This document shows, piece by piece, positions 16,420 through 25,045 of a stretch of DNA of 64,000 nt. The position numbers and the translations under genes are program-made. The stretch is taken from positions 576,353 to 640,352 of the forward strand of contig NZ_JABMLE010000002.1 in the NCBI RefSeq assembly GCF_013205025.1, in the 5' to 3' direction. How positions within the stretch are numbered: position 1 is the first letter of the stretch; each line of letters opens with the position of its first letter. This DNA comes from Rathayibacter sp. VKM Ac-2857. GTDB lineage: Bacteria; Actinomycetota; Actinomycetes; Actinomycetales; Microbacteriaceae. The notes under the pieces are model-generated. The model saw nothing but the letters and a program-made list of their open reading frames with translations. It made no database searches and was not told where the DNA came from.

Positions 16420-17451
16420 ATGATGCACAACAGCGCGCTCGGCCACGGCCTCGCGATCGGCGACATCCCGGAGGAGGTGGTGCTCCCCGACACGATGACG
16501 GCGGCGGTCATCGACGCCCCGGGCGACTGCTCGGTCCTCCACCTGGCGACGGTGCCCACGCCGACCGCGATCAACGCCGAGTTCGCCGTGAAGGTGATCG
16601 CGGCGGGAGTGAACCCGCTCGACGCGAAGACGCGCGCGGGCCGCGGGGTCGCCGCGCAGATCCCCTCCTACCCGGCGGTGCTCGGCCACGACTTCTCCGG
16701 CATCGTCGTCTCGAGCCCCTACCCGGCGCACCCGCTGCGCCCCGGCGACGAGGTCTACGGCTTCGTGATGGTGCCGCGCTACTCCGGCTCCTACGCCGAG
16801 TACGTCACCGTCCCGAGCGTCTCGCTGGCCCGGAAGCCGTCGACGCTCTCGCACGTCGAGGCCGCGGGAGTCCCGCTCGCCGCGCTGACCGCCTGGGGCA
16901 TGGTCGTCGAGCTGGCGAAGGCGCACGAGGGCCAGCGGATCCTCATCCACGCCGGCTCCGGAGGCGTCGGGCACTTCGCGGTGCAGTTCGCGGCCTACTT
17001 CGGCGCCTCGGTGATCGCGACCGGCTCGACCCGCAACCTGCAATGGCTGCGCGAGCTCGGGGCGGACCAGGTGATCGACCACACGACCGAGCGCTTCGAC
17101 GAGCTGCTGCACGGCGTCGACGTGGTGATCGACCTCGTCGGCAACGTGCACGACAGCACCGGCTCCCGCTCGCTGACGGTGCTGCGCCCCGGCGGGCTGA
17201 TCGTGAACGCCCCCACCGGCAGCTGGCCGGAGTTCTTCGAGGAGGCGGCGGCCGCGGGAGTCCGCGCCTCCACCTTCCGGGTCGCCCCCGACGGCGCGAC
17301 CCTCGGCGTCGTCTCGCGCCTGCTGGAGTCCGGCGACGTCCGCGTCTTCATCGACGGCGTCTTCCCCCTCGCCGCCGCCGGCGCCGCGCACGCGCAGCTC
17401 GAGACCGGCCACACCCGCGGCAAGGTCGTCCTCACGGTCGCCGAGGGCTGA
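16420..17451 (+). CDS. NADP-dependent quinone-oxidoreductase-like MDR protein
   Basis: A 343-residue zinc-free medium-chain dehydrogenase/reductase. The N-terminal catalytic fold contains VKVIAAGVNPLDAKTRAG, YPAVLGHDFSGIV and RPGDEVYGF. The nucleotide fold contains ILIHAGSGGVGHFAVQFAAYFGA with the AxxGGVG motif and then VIATGSTRNLQWLRELGAD. The sequence lacks the structural-zinc Cys set. I chose the ATG at 16420 because AGGAAAGGG lies just upstream; another ATG follows immediately, and the longer frame from 16324 is not conserved-looking. Likely substrates are quinones or enones. A 61-bp palindrome follows the stop. Confidence 0.9.
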   Translation: MMHNSALGHGLAIGDIPEEVVLPDTMTAAVIDAPGDCSVLHLATVPTPTAINAEFAVKVIAAGVNPLDAKTRAGRGVAAQIPSYPAVLGHDFSGIVVSSPYPAHPLRPGDEVYGFVMVPRYSGSYAEYVTVPSVSLARKPSTLSHVEAAGVPLAALTAWGMVVELAKAHEGQRILIHAGSGGVGHFAVQFAAYFGASVIATGSTRNLQWLRELGADQVIDHTTERFDELLHGVDVVIDLVGNVHDSTGSRSLTVLRPGGLIVNAPTGSWPEFFEEAAAAGVRASTFRVAPDGATLGVVSRLLESGDVRVFIDGVFPLAAAGAAHAQLETGHTRGKVVLTVAEG

Positions 17452-17463
17452 CCCCTCCCCTCC

Positions 17464-17524
17464 CGCGAGATGCCACTTGTGCACGCGACACGCCGTGTCG
17501 GGCGTGCACAAGTGGCGTCTCGCG
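17464..17524. repeat. 61-bp palindromic element, copy 2
   Basis: Arms at 17464-17486 and 17502-17524 pair with a single G-T wobble (GCGTCT in place of GCATCT). The loop GACACGCCGTGTCGG has the orientation of copy 1 with a changed end. It sits between convergent MDR and GNAT genes. Confidence 0.88.
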
Positions 17525-17539
17525 GCGGGGATCAGGGGG

Positions 17540-18100
17540 TCAGGGCAGCGGGCGCTCGAGGACGAAGTCCTCCTCGAAGCCGCCGCCGAGCGGGAAGCGC
17601 TTGGTGCCGACGACCTCGAAGCCGTGCTTGGCGTAGAAGCGCTGCGCGCGCTCGTTCAGCTGGCTGACGCCGAGCCAGACGCTCTGCGCACCTCCCGCAC
17701 GCCCCTCGTCGAGGGCGGCGGCCATCAGGCGGGCCGCGACGCCGGACCCGTGCCGGTCGGGCAGCGTGTAGCACTTGTTGAGCTCGAGGGTCGGCCGGAG
17801 GCGCACGGCCGCGGCCGCATCGGCGTCGGCCGGCTCGCCCCGCACGAGCATCGTGTAGCCGAGCGCGCCGGAGTCGTCCTCCGCCAGGAACAGCACGCGA
17901 CCCGGATCGGCGAGGTAGCCGCGGAACCGCTCGACCGAGAGCACGGTGCGGATGAAGTCCGCCTTCGCCTCCTCGGTGACGTGCGGAGGGCAGGCGAGCG
18001 GGAAGGTCGCGGCGGCGACCGCGGCGACCTCCTCGGCGTCGGCGGCCGAGGCTCGGCGGACGGTCACGGGGTCGGTGCTCGGGGGCAGGGAGTCGGACAC
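17540..18100 (-). CDS. GNAT family N-acetyltransferase
   Basis: A 186-residue acetyltransferase. VTVRRASAADAEEVAAVAAA is the N-terminal strand and helix, VLFLAEDDSGALGYTMLVRG the central sheet, and NKCYTLPDRHGSGVAARLM the acetyl-CoA loop (RHGSGVA). WLGVSQLNERAQRFYAKHGF is the C-terminal helix and strand. The GTG at 18100 starts the domain; a longer frame from 18181 would run into the rplA terminator hairpin. The acceptor is unknown. Confidence 0.85.
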   Translation of the reverse strand: MSDSLPPSTDPVTVRRASAADAEEVAAVAAATFPLACPPHVTEEAKADFIRTVLSVERFRGYLADPGRVLFLAEDDSGALGYTMLVRGEPADADAAAAVRLRPTLELNKCYTLPDRHGSGVAARLMAAALDEGRAGGAQSVWLGVSQLNERAQRFYAKHGFEVVGTKRFPLGGGFEEDFVLERPLP

Positions 18101-18145
18101 GCCGTTCAGTATGCCCGGCGCGCGCGGCTCCCCCGGAACGACGAA

Positions 18146-18175
18146 GGAGGGGACCCGCCGAAGCGGATCCCCTCC
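18146..18175 (-). terminator. Terminator after rplA
   Basis: Arms 18146-18158 and 18163-18175 pair at 12 of 13 positions around the tetraloop CGAA. It lies 37 bases downstream of the rplA stop codon on the minus strand. There is no T-run. Confidence 0.75.
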
Positions 18176-18211
18176 CGTCACTGCGTGCGCAGCTCAGTAC
18201 CGAGCCGAGGC

Positions 18212-18904
18212 TCAGGCCAGGATGTTGACGTCCAGCGGGATGCCGGGGCCGAAGGTCGTCGAGACGGCGGCCTTCTGGATGTAGCGGCCCTTCGAGGAGG
18301 ACGGCTTCAGGCGGACGATCTCGTCGAGAGCCGTCTTGAAGTTCTCCTGGAGCTGCTCCTCCGTGAAGGCGGCCTTGCCGACGACGAGGTGCACGTTCGC
18401 GTGCTTGTCGACGCGGAACTCGATCTTTCCGCCCTTGATCTCGGTCACGGCGCGCGCCACGTCCGGGGTCACGGTGCCGGTCTTCGGGTTGGGCATGAGG
18501 CCGCGGGGGCCGAGCACCTTTCCGAGACGGCCGACCTGGCCCATGAGCTCCGGCGTCGAGACGGCGGAGTCGAACGAGGTGTAGCCGCCGGCGACCTTCT
18601 CGATGAGCTCGGCGCCGCCGACCTCGTCGGCGCCCGCGGCGATCGCGGCCTCAGCGGCCGGACCGGTCGCGAACACGATGACGCGGGCGGTCTTGCCCGT
18701 GCCGTGCGGCAGGATGACCGTGCCGCGGACCATCTGGTCGGCCTTGCGCGGGTCGACCCCGAGCTTGAGCGCGACCTCGACGGTGCTGTTGAACTTCGCG
18801 GAGCCGGTCTCGCGCGCGAGCGCGACGGCCTCGTCGGCGGTGTAGAACTTGCCCTCTTCGAGCTTGGCGGCGGCGGCCCGGTAGGCCTTCGACTTCTGTG
18901 CCAT
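18212..18904 (-). CDS. rplA: 50S ribosomal protein L1
   Basis: A full-length 230-residue L1, which binds 23S rRNA at the mobile L1 stalk and helps release tRNA from the E site. It begins [19 protein letters not shown] and contains the conserved [12 protein letters not shown] and the signature [19 protein letters not shown]. It ends with [18 protein letters not shown] and [15 protein letters not shown] lies upstream of the ATG. It follows rplK by 81 bases, the usual order. L1 commonly represses its own mRNA in bacteria; I did not find a clear rRNA-like mimic here. Confidence 0.98.
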   Translation of the reverse strand: MAQKSKAYRAAAAKLEEGKFYTADEAVALARETGSAKFNSTVEVALKLGVDPRKADQMVRGTVILPHGTGKTARVIVFATGPAAEAAIAAGADEVGGAELIEKVAGGYTSFDSAVSTPELMGQVGRLGKVLGPRGLMPNPKTGTVTPDVARAVTEIKGGKIEFRVDKHANVHLVVGKAAFTEEQLQENFKTALDEIVRLKPSSSKGRYIQKAAVSTTFGPGIPLDVNILA

Positions 18905-18985
18905 GTTGTTTCTCCTTGAAACGAGAATGTGGTTCTAGAGCCTGGCGGGCTCTCCCACGGTGTGAGTTCTGGAAAGGCGGAGGGA

Positions 18986-19417
18986 CTAGCCCTCGACCGT
19001 GATGCCCATCGAGCGGGCCGTTCCGGCGATGATCTTCGAGGCGGCCTCGATGTCGTTCGCGTTCAGGTCGGCCTGCTTCGCCTCGGCGATCTCGCGGACC
19101 TGCGCCATGGTGAGCTTGGCGACCTTCACGGTGTGCGGGGTCGACGAGCCCTTGGCGACGCCGGCGGCCTTCTTGATGAGCTCCGCCGCGGGCGGGGTCT
19201 TCAGGATGAAGGTGAACGAGCGGTCCTCGTAGACGGTGATCTCGACGGGGATGACGTTGCCGCGCTGCGACTCGGTCTGCGCGTTGTACGCCTTGCAGAA
19301 CTCCATGATGTTGACGCCGTGCTGACCGAGCGCCGGACCGATCGGGGGGGCCGGGTTCGCGGCGCCCGCCTTGATCTGGAGCTTGATCAGGCCGGTGACC
19401 TTCTTCTTGGGGGCCAT
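18986..19417 (-). CDS. rplK: 50S ribosomal protein L11
   Basis: A complete 143-residue L11, which builds the GTPase-associated centre of the large subunit. The N-terminal domain has [39 protein letters not shown] and the Pro-rich hinge. The C-terminal RNA-binding domain carries [20 protein letters not shown] and ends [23 protein letters not shown] precedes the ATG. A hairpin lies between nusG and rplK, so rplK-rplA may be partly uncoupled from secE-nusG. Confidence 0.98.
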
Positions 19418-19566
19418 TCAGGATTCCTTTTCTCAGGGTTCGAGTGGTCGGGGGCTCCCGGCCGCTCTCCCGCGCACCCGGCGGAGCCGGATCGCGGTGG
19501 AGGAGGGTCGGTCGGCGCGCACGCGGACGGGCACCGACACGAAAACCCGTACGAGCTTACACGGCG

Positions 19567-19598
19567 GAGGCCCTCCCCGACAGTGCGGGAAGGGCCTC
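19567..19598 (-). terminator. Terminator after nusG
   Basis: Arms 19567-19578 and 19587-19598 pair at 11 of 12 positions with an 8-base loop. The hairpin is 20 bases downstream of the nusG stop and upstream of rplK on the same strand, so it could attenuate read-through. Confidence 0.7.
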
Positions 19599-19617
19599 GG
19601 CCGGACGGGGTCCGTCG

Positions 19618-20595
19618 TCAGAGCTTGGTGACCTGGTCGAACGACAGCTCGACCGGGGTCTCGCGCTCGAAGAGCGACACCAGCACCGTGAGCTTGCCGC
19701 TCTCGGGCTTGATCTCGCTGATCGAGCCGGGAAGACCCGCGAACGAGCCCTCCTTGATCGTGATGGTCTCGCCGATCTCGAAGTCGACCTCGGCGGGCAG
19801 GACGCGCTGCGTCTGCTTCTGGCCCTTGACGCCGGCCGTCTTGGACGGCGCGACCTCCTTGATCTCGACCAGGCTCTTCAGCATCGTGAAGGCCTCCTCG
19901 AAGCGCAGCGGCGTCGGGTTGTGGGCGTTGCCCACGAAGCCGGTGACGCCCGGGGTGTGGCGGACGACCGACCACGAGTCCTCGTTGAGGTCCATGCGCA
20001 CCAGCACATAGCCGGGGATGCGCACGCGGGTGACCATCTTGCGCTGGCCGTTCTTGATCTCGACCACGTCCTCCATCGGGACCTGGACCTCGAAGATGTA
20101 GTCCTCGGCCTCGAGCGAGACCTTGCGGTTCTCGATGTTGGACTTCACGCGCTTCTCGAAGCCGGCGTAGGAGTGGATGACGTACCACTTGCCCATCTTG
20201 CCGCGCAGCTCGGCGCGGAACGCCTCGTACGGGTCGATGTCGGCGAGGTCCTCGCCCTCGGCCTCCGCGTCCTCCGCGGCGACCTCGGCCTCGTCCTCGA
20301 CGGCCTCGAGGGCCGCTTCGGCCTCCTCGACGGTGTCGATGTGCGCGGCCTCGTCGACGGCCGAGTCGGCCTCGGGGTCGTCGACCGAGCCGATCGCGTC
20401 GAGCGCGGCCTCGAGGTCCGACGCGAGGTCGTCCTCGGACTCGTTCTCGTCGATGACGCTCAGCGCGCCCTCCTCGGCGGGCTCGACGGCGTCCTCAGCC
20501 TGGGCCTGGGTGTCGCCCTCCTGAACCTCGTCGACCTCGGACGACTGCTCGGCGGCGGTGGCCCAGTCGACGTCGTCGCGGTTTCTGTCAGACAC
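19618..20595 (-). CDS. nusG: Transcription termination/antitermination factor NusG with acidic extension
   Basis: A 325-residue protein, much longer than the roughly 180 residues of Escherichia coli NusG. Residues 1-140 are a Glu/Asp/Ala-rich, probably disordered extension. The NGN domain starts at KWYVIHSYAGFEKRVKSNIE and includes VPMEDVVEIKNGQRK, VRIPGYVLVRMDLNEDSW and HTPGVTGFVG. The KOW domain contains GETITIKEGSFAGLPGSISE. NusG binds RNA polymerase and links it to Rho and the ribosome. I chose the GTG at 20595 at the start of the acidic segment; upstream sequence in frame is Arg/Gly-rich non-coding. It follows secE. Acidic extensions are known in actinobacterial NusG. Confidence 0.96.
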   Translation of the reverse strand: MSDRNRDDVDWATAAEQSSEVDEVQEGDTQAQAEDAVEPAEEGALSVIDENESEDDLASDLEAALDAIGSVDDPEADSAVDEAAHIDTVEEAEAALEAVEDEAEVAAEDAEAEGEDLADIDPYEAFRAELRGKMGKWYVIHSYAGFEKRVKSNIENRKVSLEAEDYIFEVQVPMEDVVEIKNGQRKMVTRVRIPGYVLVRMDLNEDSWSVVRHTPGVTGFVGNAHNPTPLRFEEAFTMLKSLVEIKEVAPSKTAGVKGQKQTQRVLPAEVDFEIGETITIKEGSFAGLPGSISEIKPESGKLTVLVSLFERETPVELSFDQVTKL

Positions 20596-20705
20596 TCGTA
20601 ACTCTCTCTCGATCGATCGGCCGCGTCCCGACGGGGATCGCGTACCGCTGCCGTCGGCGTCCTCCGCTCGTGCGGACGGGACGCTCCCGGGTCGGGTGGC
20701 GGGGG

Positions 20706-20981
20706 TCAGGCCGCCGGTGTGCCGAACACGTAGGTCACGGCGAGCGCGAACACCCAGTCCAGCAGCGACACCAGCGCCATCATGATCACGACGAAGATCA
20801 GGACCACGACGACGTAGTTGCCGAGTTCCTTCCGCGTCGGAGTGACGACCTTCTTCAGCTCGGCGATGACCTGCCGGATGAAGAGGGCGATGCGCGCGAA
20901 CGGACTGCGCCGCGCCTCGCGCTGCTGATTGGCGATCGCGACGACGTCCTCGCTCGGCTCGTCGACTGCTTTCCCGGCCAC
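20706..20981 (-). CDS. secE: Preprotein translocase subunit SecE
   Basis: A 91-residue single-helix SecE. The amphipathic segment ARIALFIRQVIAELKKVVTP and TRKELGNYVVVVLIFVVIMM (the conserved membrane helix) leave no doubt. It clamps SecY in the inner membrane. Start choice: GTG at 20981 gives a 9-base spacing to GGGAAAGG; GTG at 20987 (two residues longer) is possible but too close. It lies between tRNA-Trp and nusG on the same strand, the standard actinobacterial order. Confidence 0.95.
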   Translation of the reverse strand: MAGKAVDEPSEDVVAIANQQREARRSPFARIALFIRQVIAELKKVVTPTRKELGNYVVVVLIFVVIMMALVSLLDWVFALAVTYVFGTPAA

Positions 20982-21092
20982 CTGCACGCACCTTTCCCGC
21001 ACCGGAACCTCCGGTGTGGCCGACCGCCCGTGGGCGGTCCTGGACCGATGACCGCTGCATCGCGGGGACCGCGTGCGACGGGCATCGATGTG

Positions 21093-21165
21093 CAGGGCGG
21101 ACAGGGCTCGAACCTGCAACCTGCGGTTTTGGAGACCGCTGCTCTACCAATTGAGCCACCGCCCT
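21093..21165 (-). tRNA. tRNA-Trp (CCA)
   Basis: A 73-base cloverleaf: 5' acceptor AGGGCGG pairs with CCGCCCT, then U8-A/G9, a D-arm GCTCAATTGGTAGAGC, an anticodon loop CTCCAAA with anticodon CCA, and the T-loop GGTTCGAGCCC. Discriminator is G and no 3' CCA is encoded. It directly precedes secE, as in many actinobacteria. Confidence 0.96.
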
Positions 21166-21353
21166 ATGGATGCCGTTGCGAGCATCCGAGGAGGAAGCGA
21201 ACCTCTCAGGGCCCGTCGCGACCCTCTCGGGCGCTCTGAATCCTGGCAGCGTTCGACTACCGCAGACGAGTGTACGTGGACCCGCTGGACGTGTCCAGCC
21301 GGGCGCGAGCCGTCGCCCGCCGCCCTCCGCGCCCGCGCGATACGCTGGCCGTC

Positions 21354-22580
21354 GTGTCCTCCACCACGCGCATCTCCGCCCGCATCGCCGCCATCGCCGA
21401 GTCCGCGACCCTCAAGGTCGACGCGAAGGCGAAGGCCCTCCAGGCCCAGGGGCGGCCCGTCATCTCCTACGCCGCCGGCGAGCCCGACTTCACGACGCCG
21501 CAGCACATCGTCGAGGCCGCGTCGGCCGCGGTGCTCGACCCGAGGAACTACCGGTACACCCCGGCGGCCGGCCTCCCCGACCTCCGCCAGGCGATCGCCG
21601 AGAAGACCGCGCGCGACTCCGGCTGGGCCGTCGAGGCGTCGCAGGTCGTCGTCACCAACGGCGGCAAGCAGGCCGTGTACCAGGCGTTCCAGACGCTGCT
21701 CGACGAGGGCGACGAGGTCCTCGTCCCCACCCCCTACTGGACCACGTACCCCGAGGCGATCAAGCTCGCCGGCGGCGTCCAGGTCGACGTCTTCGCCGGC
21801 GCGGACCAGGGCTACCTGGTCACCGTCGAGCAGCTGGAGGCGGCGCGCACCGACCGCACCAAGGTCCTCCTCTTCGTCTCCCCCTCCAACCCCACCGGCG
21901 CGGTCTACTCCGCCGAGCAGACCCGCGAGATCGGCGAGTGGGCCGAGGAGCACGGCCTCTGGATCATCGCCGACGAGATCTACCAGAACCTGGTCTACGC
22001 GGCCGAGGGCCAGGACGACGCGAGCCCGCTCACCCGCGCCACCTCGATCGTCGAGGCCGTCCCCGCGCTGCGCGACCGCACGATCCTGGTGAACGGCGTG
22101 GCCAAGACCTACGCGATGACGGGCTGGCGCGTGGGGTGGATGGTCGGCCCCGCCGACGCGATCAAGGGCGCCTCCAACCTGCAGTCGCACCTCTCCAGCA
22201 ACGTCTCGAACATCTCGCAGCGCGCCGCGATCGCCGCCCTCACCGGCCCGCAGGAGCCGGCCGAGGAGATGCGCCTCGCCTTCGACCGTCGCCGCCGCAC
22301 CATCGTCGACGCGCTGAACGCGATCGACGGCGTCGACTGCCCGACCCCCGGTGGCGCGTTCTACGTGTACCCGGACGTCCGCGGGCTGCTGAACCGCGAG
22401 TGGGACGGGGTCACCCCGACCACCTCGCTGGAGCTCGCCGACCTCATCCTCGACAAAGCCGAGGTCGCGACCGTCCCGGGTGAGGCCTTCGGGCCCAGCG
22501 GATACCTGCGCCTCTCCTACGCGCTCGGCGACGACGCCTTGCTTGAAGGCGCGAAGCGCCTTCAAGCGCTGTTTCGTTGA
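21354..22580 (+). CDS. Pyridoxal phosphate-dependent aminotransferase (aspartate aminotransferase type)
   Basis: A 408-residue fold-type I aminotransferase. [67 protein letters not shown] (Asn of the cofactor site), [13 protein letters not shown] (Asp contacting the pyridine ring), [16 protein letters not shown] (Schiff-base Lys) and [10 protein letters not shown] (substrate-carboxylate Arg) are all present. It probably transfers amino groups between aspartate and 2-oxoglutarate, possibly also prephenate. GTG at 21354 follows TACGCT by 7 bases without a ribosome site, so a leaderless start is likely. A perfect hairpin overlaps its last codons. Confidence 0.92.
   Translation: MSSTTRISARIAAIAESATLKVDAKAKALQAQGRPVISYAAGEPDFTTPQHIVEAASAAVLDPRNYRYTPAAGLPDLRQAIAEKTARDSGWAVEASQVVVTNGGKQAVYQAFQTLLDEGDEVLVPTPYWTTYPEAIKLAGGVQVDVFAGADQGYLVTVEQLEAARTDRTKVLLFVSPSNPTGAVYSAEQTREIGEWAEEHGLWIIADEIYQNLVYAAEGQDDASPLTRATSIVEAVPALRDRTILVNGVAKTYAMTGWRVGWMVGPADAIKGASNLQSHLSSNVSNISQRAAIAALTGPQEPAEEMRLAFDRRRRTIVDALNAIDGVDCPTPGGAFYVYPDVRGLLNREWDGVTPTTSLELADLILDKAEVATVPGEAFGPSGYLRLSYALGDDALLEGAKRLQALFR
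22541..22567 (+). terminator. Terminator hairpin embedded in the aminotransferase 3' end
   Basis: Perfect 12-bp arms GCTTGAAGGCGC (22541-22552) and GCGCCTTCAAGC (22556-22567) flank a GAA loop, followed by GCTGTTTCG. The structure lies wholly inside the final codons, ending 13 bases before the end of the stop codon. Confidence 0.7.
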
Positions 22581-22861
22581 GCTGATCTCCTCCTACGTCG
22601 TCGATCAGCCGCGGTCGGCTTCTTGAGGTGGATGCGTTCGGTAGAGCGTCTCGCGTCCGCCCACGACGATTCGCTGGCACGCGAATCGCCGGTTGCGCTC
22701 GACCCTGCTGCTGCGCCGTCGGTGCTTCTGAGCTGAGCTCCTCCTTCGTCGTCGATCAGCCGCAGTCGGCTTGCGGAGACGGGCGCGTTCCGTAGAGCGT
22801 CCCGCGTCCGCGTACGACGATTCGCTGGCACGCGAATCGCCGGTGACGCTCGGCCCTGCTG
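22581..22861. repeat. Pair of ~130-bp direct repeats, 151-bp period
   Basis: Copy A (22581-22710) and copy B (22732-22861) align without gaps with about 17 differences by eye. Each starts near GCTGA.CTCCTCCT, contains CGTCGTCGATCAGCCGC and the small hairpin GATTCGCTGGCACGCGAATC, and ends near CCCTGCTG. They occupy the 411-bp gap between the aminotransferase and the ABC ATPase gene. I see no supportable open reading frame in them. Confidence 0.8.
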
Positions 22862-22881
22862 CCGAGCTGAAGGGCGGGCTT

Positions 22882-22942
22882 CGCGAGATGCCATCTGTGA
22901 GGGGTGGCACGCCGGGTGGGGTGGGCGCAAGTGGTGTCTCGA
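22882..22942. repeat. Decayed 61-bp palindromic element, copy 6
   Basis: It starts CGCGAGATGCCATCTGTG and ends with GCAAGTGGTGTCTCGA, exactly 61 bases like the intact copies, and its middle GGCACGCCGGG matches their loop. Multiple substitutions have destroyed most arm pairing. It lies just before the ABC ATPase gene. Confidence 0.7.
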
Positions 22943-22991
22943 GGGGGCGGATGACTGGGCTCGGGGGGGCGGGACAGGGCACGCTGGGGGG

Positions 22992-23876
22992 ATGACGCCT
23001 GACGACGCCGTTCGAGTCCGCGATCTGAGGAAGGACTACGGGGGTGCGCCGGCGCTGAGCGGGGTGTCGTTCGAGATCGCCCGTGGGGAGACGTTCGCGC
23101 TGCTCGGTCCCAACGGGGCGGGCAAGTCGACGACGATCGAGATCCTCGAGGGGTACCGCGACCGCTCCGGTGGCGAGGCCTCGGTGCTGGGCGTGGATCC
23201 GCGGCACGGCGACCTGGCCTGGAAGTCGCGGCTCGGGATCGTGCTGCAGTCCAGCGGGGAGTCGGGCAACGCGACGGTCCGCGAGCAGATCGCGCACTTC
23301 GCGAGCCTCTACCCGAGCCCGCGCGACGTCGACGAGACGATCGAGGCGGTCGGGCTCACGGCCAAGGCGCGCTCGCGGATCGGCAAGCTCTCCGGCGGGC
23401 AGCGCCGGCGCGTCGACGTGGCACTGGGGATCGTCGGCCGCCCGGAGCTGGTGTTCCTCGACGAGCCGACGACGGGCTTCGACCCGGAGGCGCGGCACTC
23501 GTTCTGGGACCTCGTCACCCTCCTCAAGAGCGAGGGCACGACGATCCTCCTCACCACGCACTACCTCGACGAGGCCGCGCACCTCGCGGACCGGGCCGCG
23601 GTCATCGCGGGCGGGCGGCTCCTCGCGATCGGGCGGATGGGAGAGATCGGCGGCGAGGAGGCCCGCGTGCCGATCGTGCAGTGGCAGGAGGACGGCGCGC
23701 GGCGTCGGGTGCGCACGACGGAGCCGGCCCGCGTCGTCGCCGAGCTGAGCGCCCGTCTCGGCGAGCCGACGGCCCTGGAGGTCCTCCGGCCGAGCCTCGA
23801 GGACATCTACCTGGACCTGATCCGCGACGACCGCGCCGGCGACACCGCCCTCGACCCGATCGGAGAGCCGGCATGA
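22992..23876 (+). CDS. ABC transporter ATP-binding protein (DrrA/ABC-2 type)
   Basis: A 294-residue ATPase. It has Walker A GPNGAGKSTTIEIL, the Q-loop in LGIVLQSSGES, signature KLSGGQRRRVDVALGI, Walker B LVFLDEPTTGFDPEAR and H-loop LTTHYLDEAAHLADR. A C-terminal extension of about 80 residues follows, as in DrrA/CcmA-like drug exporters. The start ATG is preceded by a GGGGGG run. Its last four bases overlap the permease start (ATGA). It powers the ABC-2 permease next door. Confidence 0.93.
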   Translation: MTPDDAVRVRDLRKDYGGAPALSGVSFEIARGETFALLGPNGAGKSTTIEILEGYRDRSGGEASVLGVDPRHGDLAWKSRLGIVLQSSGESGNATVREQIAHFASLYPSPRDVDETIEAVGLTAKARSRIGKLSGGQRRRVDVALGIVGRPELVFLDEPTTGFDPEARHSFWDLVTLLKSEGTTILLTTHYLDEAAHLADRAAVIAGGRLLAIGRMGEIGGEEARVPIVQWQEDGARRRVRTTEPARVVAELSARLGEPTALEVLRPSLEDIYLDLIRDDRAGDTALDPIGEPA

Positions 23877-24727
23877 CCGCCGTCACCGCACCCCGGCCCG
23901 CGCTGCGCACCGGCGTCGGCCGCACCCTCCGGCTCGGCGCCTCCCGTGCCCGCTACGAGGTCCGCTCGTACTTCCGCGCGCCGGACCAGGTCTTCTTCAC
24001 CTTCCTCTTCCCCGTGCTGCTGCTCGCCATCTTCTCGGTCGCGTTCGGCGACGGCGCGGTCATGCAGGCCGACCCGCAGGACCCGGGCATCAGCATGGCC
24101 GAGTACTACGTGCCGGGGCTCGCGGCGGCGGGCATCCTGCTCTCCGGGGTGCAGAACCTCGGCGTCGACATCGCGGTCGAGCGCGGCGACGGCACGCTCA
24201 AGCGCCTCGCCGGCGCTCCGCTGCCGGTGCTCAGCTACTTCCTGGGCAAGTTCGGCCAGGTGCTCGTGACGAGCGTCGCGCAGACGGCGCTGCTCCTCGC
24301 GGTCGCGGCGACCGCCTTCTCGGTGCCGCTGCCGACAGACGGCGGCCGCTGGGCGACCTTCGCCTGGGTCTATCTCGCCGGAGTCGCCACCTCGGCGATC
24401 CTCGGCATCGCGGTCTCCGCCCTCCCTCGCACCGGCAAGAGCGCGACCGCGGTGATCGTGCCGCCGCTGCTCGTGCTGCAGTTCGTCTCGGGGTCGTACC
24501 TCTCCTTCACGACGCTGCCGGACTGGCTGCAGACCATCGCGAGCGTCTTCCCGCTCAAGTGGATCGCGCAGGGCATGCGCGCGGTCTTCCTGCCGGCCGA
24601 CTTCGAGCAGGCCGAGGTGAACGGCTCGTGGGACCTGACCGGGGTCGCGATCGCGCTCGGCATCTGGCTGGTGCTGGGCCTGATCGCGAGCCGGCTCACC
24701 TTCCGCTGGATCCGCCGCGACGCTTGA
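23873..24727 (+). CDS. ABC-2 type transporter permease
   Basis: A 284-residue integral membrane protein with about six segments. The first is FTFLFPVLLLAIFSVAFG. LAAAGILLSGVQNLGVDIAVERGDGTLKRLAGAPL is the typical ABC-2 coupling region, which is too long to show in full but centres on ERGDGTLKRLAGAPL. It ends IWLVLGLIASRLTFRWIRRD. It is translationally coupled to the ATPase. Substrate could be a drug, lipid or polymer. Repeats follow directly after the stop. Confidence 0.9.
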   Translation: MTAVTAPRPALRTGVGRTLRLGASRARYEVRSYFRAPDQVFFTFLFPVLLLAIFSVAFGDGAVMQADPQDPGISMAEYYVPGLAAAGILLSGVQNLGVDIAVERGDGTLKRLAGAPLPVLSYFLGKFGQVLVTSVAQTALLLAVAATAFSVPLPTDGGRWATFAWVYLAGVATSAILGIAVSALPRTGKSATAVIVPPLLVLQFVSGSYLSFTTLPDWLQTIASVFPLKWIAQGMRAVFLPADFEQAEVNGSWDLTGVAIALGIWLVLGLIASRLTFRWIRRDA

Positions 24728-24734
24728 CGCCCAC

Positions 24735-25010
24735 CATGCTGGTCGAGGAGCCCCGCAGGGGCGTATCGAGACCCACCGTCGACAGCAGGGCGGGTCTGCA
24801 GACCTGCGTCCTGACGCGGACGGATCTCGATACGCCCGCTCCGCGGGCTACTCGATCACCATGAACTGACCGCATGCCTGGGGGCGCAATCATGCTGGTC
24901 CGAGCGCAATCATGCTGGTCGAGTAGCCCCGCAGGGGCGTATCGAGACCCGGCGACGTCAGCAGGACGGTTCTGCAGAGACGCCCGCTCCGCGGGCTGCT
25001 CGGTCAGCAG
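24735..25010. repeat. Dispersed large inverted repeat, two copies
   Basis: A near-complete copy (24735-24863) runs from CATGCTGGTCGAGGAG to CTACTCGATCACCATG, with complementary arms of about 40 bases around a variable middle. A second copy (24911-25010) has a decayed right arm. Between them, GCGCAATCATGCTGGTC is tandemly duplicated. They fill most of the 318-bp gap between convergent genes; nothing else is visible there. Confidence 0.8.
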
Positions 25011-25045
25011 GGAGGCGCGCGCCGCGCGGTCCGTGGCGCGTCGCG

